Source: Halobacillus kuroshimensis DSM 18393
Lineage (GTDB): Bacteria > Bacillota > Bacilli > Bacillales > Halobacillaceae
NCBI RefSeq assembly: GCF_000425705.1
Contig: NZ_AUDY01000008.1
Location: forward strand, 372,001-436,000
Direction: 5' to 3'
Length of the DNA stretch: 64,000 nucleotides
Shown: positions 51,562 to 58,502 of the stretch, piece by piece
Position numbering within the stretch: the first letter of the stretch is position 1
How the letters are laid out: each line of letters opens with the position of its first letter
Position numbers and translations under genes: made by a program
Notes under the pieces: model-generated
What the model was told of the DNA's origin: nothing
Database searches by the model: none
The model's input: the letters and a program-made list of their open reading frames with translations, nothing else

Positions 51562-51645
51562 GTGGGTTTTACTTCCTGGTTTATATTGTTGTTCACCTTA
51601 TTTATGGCTGTCAGTGGTTTTAAAAGGAAGGATAAGAAGAGATGA
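51562..51645 (+). CDS. Tiny membrane protein (27 residues)
   Basis: GTG 51562 is preceded by GGGAGGTGG at a normal distance. The frame reads a helix, SWFILLFTLFMAVSGF, and a basic tail, KRKDKKR, then stops within a terminator. The helix plus positive tail is the usual form of small single-span membrane proteins. Other frames here are longer but look unstructured. Confidence 0.4.
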   Translation: MGFTSWFILLFTLFMAVSGFKRKDKKR

Positions 51646-51681
51646 GAAAGCCGCTGATTATGAAGCGGCTTTCTTTTTTTG
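51645..51681. terminator. Bidirectional terminator overlapping the EamA gene end
   Basis: Stem AGAAAGCCGCT / AGCGGCTTTCT followed by T7. The minus-strand transporter stop codon lies within it. Confidence 0.85.
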
Positions 51682-52563
51682 TGAGCGTCCGAACCACCTG
51701 TCTCCGGTTTCATTGACAACGATGGAAAAGAGAATCAGGCCGATGCCTGTCCACTGAAGAATGGTCACCTGTTCCTTCAGCACCACCATAGCCGATACAA
51801 TGGCCACCGGCAGTTCTACAGAGCTGAGAATGTTGGCCAGCCTTGCAGAAATGTGCGGGGCCCCTCCAGCGAAAAACAATGGGGGAATCACGGCGCCAAC
51901 CATCGCAATGCCGAGACTGATCAGCCAAAGCTCTCCTTCCAAGACAGGAAACGTTGGAATGTCCCTGGAAAATACAATCAGTACGAGGAGGAGTGAGCCT
52001 GTTATCATCCAGGAGCTGCTGAGCACGGAATTCACTTCCGGTGCGGCCTGTCCACTCGTATAAATAAACGCTGCATAGGAGAGTGCTGATAAAAGGCCGA
52101 GGATCACGCCGGCAGCAGGGAGCTCACCCATGCCTCCCGAAAGAACCTCGGACGCCAGGATGACCCCGGATAATGTAATCCCAAGGGAGACGAAGTGCAC
52201 TTTTTCTGGTGATTTTTTTAAGAAGACCCATTCAATCAGCATTCCGATCCATACAAATTGAAAGAGCAGGACGATTGCCATGGAAGCGGGAATGTACTGC
52301 ATCGCTCCGTAATAAAAAATACTCGTTAAGCCTACGGACGACCCCGCGCCCATCACCTTGAGCCGGTCGGTGTACTTCATATGCCGGATGTCCTTCCAAT
52401 GCGGGAAAGACAACAGCCACAGTAGAACGAACGCTATGATCATCTGCGCGATGTTCAACTGCCCGAGCGAATACCCCTCAGCAAATCCGTGCTTCACAAA
52501 AATCGGTGTAAAACCGAAACTTGCCGCTCCGATAAATACCAACAAGGCTCCTTTCTTTTTCAT
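51658..52563 (-). CDS. EamA-family (DMT) transporter
   Basis: The 301-residue protein has ten hydrophobic helices in two EamA repeats: ALLVFIGAASFGFTPIFVKHG opens the first half and AAGVILGLLSALSYAAFIYT the second. Each half ends with a loop such as LKEQVTILQWTGIGLIL. It probably exports a metabolite or amino acid. AGAAGGTGACGG gives a reasonable ribosome site. Confidence 0.87.
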   Translation of the reverse strand: MKKKGALLVFIGAASFGFTPIFVKHGFAEGYSLGQLNIAQMIIAFVLLWLLSFPHWKDIRHMKYTDRLKVMGAGSSVGLTSIFYYGAMQYIPASMAIVLLFQFVWIGMLIEWVFLKKSPEKVHFVSLGITLSGVILASEVLSGGMGELPAAGVILGLLSALSYAAFIYTSGQAAPEVNSVLSSSWMITGSLLLVLIVFSRDIPTFPVLEGELWLISLGIAMVGAVIPPLFFAGGAPHISARLANILSSVELPVAIVSAMVVLKEQVTILQWTGIGLILFSIVVNETGDRWFGRSQKKKAAS

Positions 52564-52697
52564 ACCGTCACCTTCTTTCTGTATCCATCCTCCACTTTAT
52601 CATGAACGAGGTAAGACGGCATCCGGGATAAATAGTTCTGTCCATGAATCTGCTGAATAAGATGAAAATGGGGATTTCTTGAAAGGGGAGTGGCACG

Positions 52698-53462
52698 ATG
52701 TATTCAAATGAAAATCCGGATCAGCTGGCGTGGCAAGCAATGAAATATGATATGCTTTCAAATTATTACAAGTATATCGATCCGAACAAGGCTATCCACT
52801 ATTACCATAAGCACCTGCAGTGCATGCAGCAGTGGGTGATGTGTGAACGTAGTGAAGGGATGGGCATGGGCGGAGGTGGCGGGGGTACAGCAAAAGTAAG
52901 AGTTCTTCATGCTTCACCGGATGCACCGAACGTAGATGTATATGTGAACGGTCAGAAAATATTGGAAAACGTCCCTTATAAGCAGCAGAGTGAGTATTTG
53001 GAAGTTCCTCAAGGACAGTACCGCATAGATATTTATGCCGCTGGTGACACTACACAGCCTGTTCTGACGCAGAACGTAGCTGTTGAAGCTGATCGTCAAT
53101 ATACGGTTGCTGCAGCTGGAAAAGTCAATCAACTTCAGCTCATCCCGGTCGTCGACAATGATCACACCGCGTACGGCAATGCCAAGGTCCGTTTCTGGCA
53201 TCTTTCTCCAAACGCACCGGCTGTGGATGTAGCCGTCAAAGGCGGAGATGTCCTGTTTAGAAATGTCCCGTTCGGCCGGGCGACCCGCTATATCACGGTT
53301 CCACCGACAACAGCTGATTTAGAGGTCCGGGTAGCTGGAACGAACCAGGTGGTTCTCGAGGTGCCAGGGGTAACCTTGAATCCGAATGAAGCTTATACGG
53401 CTGTTGCGGTCGGGTTGGCTGGTGAGCAGCCGCCGCTCGAAGCGATTTTTCTGCAGCCATAA
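52698..53462 (+). CDS. DUF4397 surface-type protein
   Basis: The 254-residue protein has an N-terminal region of about 60 residues (YSNENPDQLAWQAMKYDMLS, then a Tyr/His-rich stretch) and a glycine-rich linker (GMGMGGGGGG). Two DUF4397 beta domains follow, each starting AKVRVLHASPDAPNVDVYV or AKVRFWHLSPNAPAVDVAV. There is no recognisable signal peptide, which is unusual because DUF4397 is normally extracellular; a spore-coat or non-classical route is possible. Confidence 0.75.
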   Translation: MYSNENPDQLAWQAMKYDMLSNYYKYIDPNKAIHYYHKHLQCMQQWVMCERSEGMGMGGGGGGTAKVRVLHASPDAPNVDVYVNGQKILENVPYKQQSEYLEVPQGQYRIDIYAAGDTTQPVLTQNVAVEADRQYTVAAAGKVNQLQLIPVVDNDHTAYGNAKVRFWHLSPNAPAVDVAVKGGDVLFRNVPFGRATRYITVPPTTADLEVRVAGTNQVVLEVPGVTLNPNEAYTAVAVGLAGEQPPLEAIFLQP

Positions 53463-53499
53463 AAAAAGGAAGCGTTCATCAGGAACGCTTCCTTTTTTT
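53461..53499. terminator. Bidirectional terminator
   Basis: Near-perfect stem AAGGAAGCGTTC / GGAACGCTTCCTT with A7 and T7 flanks. Confidence 0.9.
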
Positions 53500-54073
53500 A
53501 TTCAGAAGCCTGGCCGGCTTTTTTCTTGCTGTAATGCTTCCTTGCTTTCATCCGGTTGCCGCACACGTCCATGGAACACCATTTACGCCGCCCTTTTTGA
53601 TTTACGAACAATGCCAGGCAGTCATCGTTCTGGCATGCGGAAATCTTCTCCCAGATACCGGCTTCCTTATGATGGAGCATTTGATAGGCAAGGAGCGCCA
53701 GCAGCCCGTCCGCCCCCCCTTTTAAAGGTACCGGTACAAGCGCACCCTGTTCGAAGATGAACTGCAGCGATCCTTTCGTCCATTCACTCAGCATGTGTGT
53801 AAATTCTTCTTCATTTTCTTTACTGTAAAAATATGAACGGCTTTGATCACGGAAATCGCGGATTTTCTTAGTGTGAAAGGCTTCCTGTTTGAGAGCTTTC
53901 ACCTGCTGATCTAAGAGGAGTCCGTGGTAAGACATGAGATCAAGCCATTGATACACCTCTGCTTCTGTCGTTAAATAATCATTCGCCTGATCCCAGTGGC
54001 TGTTTATCGTATTGAAAAAGTTAATAAATACATAAGAGGAAAATTGGGAAAGTGTCATCCGATCCTGCATCAT
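53498..54073 (-). CDS. CGNR zinc-finger regulator (ABATE domain)
   Basis: The 191-residue protein has an N-terminal ABATE ligand-binding-like domain and a C-terminal CGNR zinc finger: CQNDDCLALFVN...KWCSMDVCGNRMKARKHY with four cysteines. Such proteins are predicted stress-responsive regulators. It is divergent from the thioredoxin gene. No obvious palindrome between them was identified. Confidence 0.87.
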   Translation of the reverse strand: MMQDRMTLSQFSSYVFINFFNTINSHWDQANDYLTTEAEVYQWLDLMSYHGLLLDQQVKALKQEAFHTKKIRDFRDQSRSYFYSKENEEEFTHMLSEWTKGSLQFIFEQGALVPVPLKGGADGLLALLAYQMLHHKEAGIWEKISACQNDDCLALFVNQKGRRKWCSMDVCGNRMKARKHYSKKKAGQASE

Positions 54074-54184
54074 AAAAACCTCCGAATCCTTTCTATTGAC
54101 TTATAGTTTAACATACCTTAACATTCTAACCGTAATAAAAATATTTACAGGTTATAAAATAACCGGCAAATGGAGGAATATATC

Positions 54185-54499
54185 ATGGCAGTTACAAACG
54201 TAACCGATGCAAACTTTGCAAATGAAACCAAAGAAGGCCTTGTCCTTGCGGATCTTGGTGCCCCATGGTGCGGACCATGTAAAATGATCGCCCCTGTTCT
54301 TGAGGAACTGGATGCTGAAATGGGCGAACAAGCGAAAATCGTAAAACTGGATGTTGACCAAAACCCTGAAACTGCGCAGGAATATGGAGTAATGAGCATC
54401 CCGACACTTCTTTTCTTCAAAGACGGAGAGCTGGTTGACAAAAAAGTCGGCTTCAAATCAAGGGAAGAACTTGCTGAAACATTGAATCAACACCAATAA
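54185..54499 (+). CDS. trxA: Thioredoxin
   Basis: The 104-residue thioredoxin has active site WCGPC at residues 28-32 and cis-Pro in SIPTLLFF. The usual FW before APWCGPC is Leu-Gly here (ADLGAPWCGPC), so the aromatic residue that normally packs near the active site is missing. ATG 54185 follows GGAGGAATA. A strong terminator follows. Confidence 0.93.
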   Translation: MAVTNVTDANFANETKEGLVLADLGAPWCGPCKMIAPVLEELDAEMGEQAKIVKLDVDQNPETAQEYGVMSIPTLLFFKDGELVDKKVGFKSREELAETLNQHQ

Positions 54500-54506
54500 T
54501 GAGGAA

Positions 54507-54532
54507 CGGAGGCTTCGGCCTCCGTTTTTTTA
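54507..54532 (+). terminator. Terminator after trxA
   Basis: ACGGAGGC-TTCG-GCCTCCGT with a UUCG tetraloop and T7. Confidence 0.93.
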
Positions 54533-54550
54533 TAGGAAAAATGGTGAAAA

Positions 54551-54690
54551 ATTGATATATCGTGAAATTAATTGATATAGGCTGGAAAAAATCGATATAT
54601 CACGAATTTAGTTGATATATTCTAATAAAAATTGATATATCCGGAAAAAGACTGATAGACCCGCCTGATCGACCGATATCGGCTGCACCT
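54551..54690. repeat. Seven-unit array of GATATATC-type motifs at exactly 20-bp spacing
   Basis: Units start at 54551, 54571, 54591, 54611, 54631, 54651 and 54671. The first five read (A/G)TTGATATAT or ATCGATATAT; the sixth (ACTGATAGAC) and seventh (GACCGATATC) are degenerate. The 8-base core GATATATC is itself a palindrome, so sites recur every two helical turns on one face of the DNA. The array lies between the trxA terminator and the secreted-protein gene. Confidence 0.85.
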
Positions 54691-54794
54691 ACACGTCCGG
54701 CAAAAAAGTTTTCGCTTTGACATCTTCCTGACTTATTTCTTTTTTATGATGAACATGTACCAAATACATGAAGTCTACAGGAGGACGTAAAGAC

Positions 54795-55391
54795 ATGAAA
54801 AACGTACTTTCAAAAAAAGCGCTGACAGGGGCTCTTGCATTGGCGATTGCAATCCCGGGAATTTCTTATGCGGCGACGGATGCAGAAACAGATACTGGTT
54901 CAGAAGCCGCGCAGGAATCGGTGGAAAGCGGTGAAACGGAAATCCGCAGCCTGCTGCAGCAGTTCAAAAACGGGGAGCGGAGCGAAGATGAAGTTCTTGA
55001 AAAGCTGCAGGAACAGAAACGCTTCTTCTTCCAAAAAGGCGGCCACCACTTTGAGGACTTAGATGATGAAACCAAAGAAAAGCTGGAAGAGATCAAGTCC
55101 AAGGTGGAAGCAGGCGAATGGACGAAGGAAGAAGCGAAAGCGGAGCTGGAGGAGCTCGGGATTGAGCAGCCCCGCCATCACGGTGGAAAAGGTCATCGCA
55201 TAAGCGCAGACCTGACTGAGGAACAGCGCACCCAGCTGGATGAGATTCGTGAGCAGGTCGAAAGCGGTGAACTGACAGAGGAGGAAGCGCAGGCCCAGCT
55301 TGAGGAACTAGGCATTGAAATAAAGCCTCGCGGTCAGGCCCCGGATACAGAGGAAAGTGAAGAAGCAGAAACTACGGCTTCCGCTGTATAA
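54795..55391 (+). CDS. Secreted acidic protein with two helical repeats, unknown function
   Basis: ATG 54795 follows CAGGAGGACG. The 198-residue product has a signal peptide (KKALTGALALAIAIPGISYA, cleavage after AYA-type Ala near residue 26) and an acidic helical mature part. It holds two copies of a unit, E(I)KSKVEAGEWTKEEAKAEL and DEIREQVESGELTEEEAQAQ, each ending LEELGIE, separated by a histidine/glycine patch (PRHHGGKGHR). This looks like a secreted metal-binding or spacer protein. No family is recognised. Confidence 0.72.
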   Translation: MKNVLSKKALTGALALAIAIPGISYAATDAETDTGSEAAQESVESGETEIRSLLQQFKNGERSEDEVLEKLQEQKRFFFQKGGHHFEDLDDETKEKLEEIKSKVEAGEWTKEEAKAELEELGIEQPRHHGGKGHRISADLTEEQRTQLDEIREQVESGELTEEEAQAQLEELGIEIKPRGQAPDTEESEEAETTASAV

Positions 55392-55405
55392 TCTCTCTTA
55401 CGAGT

Positions 55406-55440
55406 AAAGAAGGCTTTTCTCATAAAGCCTTCTTTTTTTT
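55406..55440 (+). terminator. Terminator after the secreted-protein gene
   Basis: Stem AAAGAAGGCTT / AAAGCCTTCTT with T8. Confidence 0.9.
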
Positions 55441-55501
55441 ATGATTTTTTCTCACCCGCCCTGGTTACCCTTTATAATGGAAGCAAAGGAGAGCTGAAAC
55501 G

Positions 55502-56182
55502 ATGAACAAAGTATTGATTGTAGAAGACGAACCGACCATTTCCCGTGTTCTACAAGCCTATTTATCCAAAAATGACATGATCACCGAACAGGCGTGGACG
55601 GGAAATGAAGCTATGGATAAATTTACAGCACAGCGCCCGGACCTCGTTCTGCTTGATGTCATGCTTCCGGACAAGGATGGATGGACGGTGCTGAAGGAAA
55701 TCCGTGAAAAAAGTGCCTGCCCTGTCATCATGCTGACGGCGCTCGGGGAAATCGATCATAAACTGAAGGGATTTGAAACAGGAGCCGACGATTACATAGC
55801 TAAACCTTTCATAGGTGAAGAAGTTGTGGCACGAGTGAAAGCGGTCCTGAGCCGTCCTGCGGCAAGAGTGGAGGACCACCTTCTCCGCATAGGATCACTG
55901 GTCGTCGATACGGCTGCTCATACCGTCTATAAAAATGGAGAGGCAATTGAACTGTCTCCAAAGGATGGGAAGCTGTTTATTTTTCTTACCCTGCATCCGA
56001 ACCAGACCTTCACACGGGAGCAGCTGCTCGACCAAATATGGGGTTACGACTATGAGGGGAGTGACCGGGCGGTGGATTTGTCGATCAAGCGGATCCGAAA
56101 GGCGCTGGGAAATTCAATGGAAGAGCCGTATGACATTAAAACACTGCGGGGATTGGGGTATCAGTGGAGTGTACAAACCTGA
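55502..56182 (+). CDS. OmpR-family response regulator
   Basis: The 226-residue regulator has a receiver domain with acidic pocket E8-D9-E10, phospho-acceptor D52 (LLDVMLPDKDG) and Lys in YIAKPF. A C-terminal winged helix follows with VDLSIKRIRKALG and the final LRGLGYQW. AAAGGAGAGC precedes the ATG. It overlaps the sensor kinase gene and forms a two-component pair with it. Confidence 0.92.
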   Translation: MNKVLIVEDEPTISRVLQAYLSKNDMITEQAWTGNEAMDKFTAQRPDLVLLDVMLPDKDGWTVLKEIREKSACPVIMLTALGEIDHKLKGFETGADDYIAKPFIGEEVVARVKAVLSRPAARVEDHLLRIGSLVVDTAAHTVYKNGEAIELSPKDGKLFIFLTLHPNQTFTREQLLDQIWGYDYEGSDRAVDLSIKRIRKALGNSMEEPYDIKTLRGLGYQWSVQT

Positions 56183-57578
56183 GAAGCGTAAAACGATTTT
56201 TCATTACTGGTCCAGAAGGTACTTGGCTACGCTTCTCATCGGCTTGATTCTCATAGCCGCAGGGTCCGTCTGGTGGATCAAGAAGACGACGGTCGACCAC
56301 AGGCTGAATCTGATGCACATTGTCGGACAGGAAATTGCCGATAGAATTGTGACGACAAACGGCCGTATTCTTTCAGGGCCGTTGTTTGAGGAGATTTTAA
56401 GAAACCGCGCAGGAGAATTGGATGTAAATGAAACTCCGGCTGCGCTGATTGTCACCGACCAAGGGGAGATTCTCGTTACGAACCAGCGCGGAGGGCAGAT
56501 CAGGAATGCCGGGGATTATGTTGATGAATCGTTGTATCAGACGACCGAGTCCGTGGTGTCCCTTGACCGGAATCAAAGGGCTTACGTGATCAGCGAGCCG
56601 ATTGAAAGCGGAGATGAAACGCTCGGGTATGTCGTATTAGTGAATGATAAGGAAACCCTCAGCCGCCTGAATCAGGAATATGGATTACTGGCCCTGCTGC
56701 TCGGTGGTGTTGGTCTGCTCGGGTGGGGAGTCATCTATTATTTAACAAGACAGCTCTCCAAGCCGTTGAAAGAGACAGCCAGTGCAGCCCGAATGGTCAG
56801 TGAAGGCAGCTATGATATTCAAATGTCTTCGCCGCCGAAGGAAAAAGAGCTGGCCGAATTGATGGATTCCTTTACCGATATGGCCGCAAAGCTGAAGCAG
56901 CTGGAAGAGATGCGCACCGAACTCCTGGCGGGGGTGACTCACGACTTGAAAACCCCGGTCACTTCGATGAGTGGTCTGATCCAGGCGGTCAAGGATGAGA
57001 TTGTTGAAGGGGAGGAAGCAAAAGAATATCTTGCTTTATCTCTGCAGGAAGTGGAACGCCTTCAAGTTATGATCCAGGATCTATTGAGCTTTAATACGTA
57101 CGCCGCTGGGGCCCTGCCGATGTACAAAAAGCAACAGCCGCTTCGTCCGATTCTGACCCATTTCCAAAAACAGTGGCAGTCAGACCCGGATCACATACCC
57201 TTGGACGTGCAGTTCCCAGCGGAGGCTGTCACTCTTTCTGTTGATGATCACCGGCTGAAGCAGATCTTATTCAATCTTGTTCAAAATGCCGATCAGGCTG
57301 TACAGGAAGGAAAGATTATAATCGATGCCAGCCGGGACGAATCCAATCTGATTATGAAAATTTCCGATACCGGAACAGGCATTCCGGAAGACGAACAGGC
57401 GCTCATATTCGAACGTTTCTACCGAGGGAAAGACAAAAAATTGAAACAGAGAGGCCTCGGACTCGGTCTTCCTCTCAGCCGCATGCTCGTCGAGGCGCAT
57501 GGCGGCCGTCTTGAGCTGACTGAATCATCGGAGAACGGTACGATTTTCACGCTGACGCTTCCTCTTTTGGAGGAGTAG
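56169..57578 (+). CDS. Sensor histidine kinase
   Basis: GTG 56169, overlapping the regulator gene by 14 bases, gives 469 residues. Two transmembrane helices (about 18-36 and 172-192) enclose an extracellular sensor of about 135 residues. HAMP, then HisKA with H258 (GVTHDLKTPVTS), then HATPase motifs NLVQNADQAV, DTGTGIPEDE and GLGLGLPLSR follow. An upstream longer reading in the same frame is the regulator gene read out of frame. The signal is unknown. Confidence 0.9.
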   Translation: MYKPEKRKTIFHYWSRRYLATLLIGLILIAAGSVWWIKKTTVDHRLNLMHIVGQEIADRIVTTNGRILSGPLFEEILRNRAGELDVNETPAALIVTDQGEILVTNQRGGQIRNAGDYVDESLYQTTESVVSLDRNQRAYVISEPIESGDETLGYVVLVNDKETLSRLNQEYGLLALLLGGVGLLGWGVIYYLTRQLSKPLKETASAARMVSEGSYDIQMSSPPKEKELAELMDSFTDMAAKLKQLEEMRTELLAGVTHDLKTPVTSMSGLIQAVKDEIVEGEEAKEYLALSLQEVERLQVMIQDLLSFNTYAAGALPMYKKQQPLRPILTHFQKQWQSDPDHIPLDVQFPAEAVTLSVDDHRLKQILFNLVQNADQAVQEGKIIIDASRDESNLIMKISDTGTGIPEDEQALIFERFYRGKDKKLKQRGLGLGLPLSRMLVEAHGGRLELTESSENGTIFTLTLPLLEE

Positions 57579-57698
57579 GCGTACGATTGTTTCCTATTTA
57601 TATAAGACCAAGATAAACACCTGACATCCAAATGCTGTCAGGTGTTTGTTTTGTCGAAAGAAAGGGAAAGGATTGGTAACGTTCGAGGGGGGATAATT

Positions 57699-58502
57699 TT
57701 GGAAACCCGTATGTGGAACATTCATCGCTACAAGGAACAGTACGGGCAGGAGGAAGAAGACATCGTAGCTGTCGAATACCCGTTGACCATCGTTGTCAAT
57801 GGAGAGGAATTCGCTACGATGGTCTGCACACCCATGGATATGGAAGACCTTGTCATTGGTTTTCTTGCTTCGGAAGGTGTCATTCTTACGTATAGGGAAT
57901 TGACGAGCCTGACAATTGACGAGGAGCGTGGCTTTGCCTATGTGGAAACATCCCGGAGCGTTCCGTTTGTAAAAGAAGGGCAGAAACGCTGGCTTGGAAG
58001 CTGCTGTGGAAAAAGCCGCGCCTTTTACTTTCAAAGTGATGCGGCTACCGCCAAGACGGCCGTGGATACGACGTCGTTTTCTCCAGACGAGTGCTATCAG
58101 CTGATGGAATCCTTCCACCAGGAAGCAGGCATGTTTAAACAGACCGGAGGCGTCCATCAGGCTGCCATTGCTGGTGTTTCGGGCATTTTGAAGGCGTATA
58201 CAGATATCGGCCGTCATAATGCTCTCGATAAATTATATGGGTGGATGCTTCGAAAGCAAGTAAGTCCAAAAGAAAAGATCGTTATTTTTAGTGGCCGGAT
58301 TTCTTCGGAGGTCCTTTTGAAAGTATCCAAAATGCGGTTCGGCCTGCTTTTGTCAAAATCAGCCCCGACAGATCTGGCACTGCAGCTGGCTGATGATCTG
58401 AATATTACAGCTGCCGGGTTTGTCAGAGGTAATCGGATGAACGTCTACACCCATCCCGGCCGTGTAAAGGAAGAAAGTAAAGGAGGAGTCATGATTGAAT
58501 GA
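57699..58502 (+). CDS. fdhD: Formate dehydrogenase sulfurtransferase FdhD
   Basis: FdhD transfers sulfur to the molybdenum cofactor of formate dehydrogenase and is needed for its activity. TTG 57699 follows GAGGGGGGATAA; this gives 267 residues. The motif [12 protein letters not shown] carries the sulfur-relay cysteines, here adjacent (CC) rather than the CxxC of the E. coli protein. The segment [14 protein letters not shown] is a hallmark. It overlaps the start of the dehydrogenase gene by 8 bases. Confidence 0.92.
   Translation: METRMWNIHRYKEQYGQEEEDIVAVEYPLTIVVNGEEFATMVCTPMDMEDLVIGFLASEGVILTYRELTSLTIDEERGFAYVETSRSVPFVKEGQKRWLGSCCGKSRAFYFQSDAATAKTAVDTTSFSPDECYQLMESFHQEAGMFKQTGGVHQAAIAGVSGILKAYTDIGRHNALDKLYGWMLRKQVSPKEKIVIFSGRISSEVLLKVSKMRFGLLLSKSAPTDLALQLADDLNITAAGFVRGNRMNVYTHPGRVKEESKGGVMIE

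Noticed and set aside
55935-56168. Longer N terminus for the sensor kinase
   Set aside because: It overlaps the response regulator gene out of frame and reads as Arg/Ser/Cys-rich nonsense; the kinase begins naturally at the GTG at 56169.
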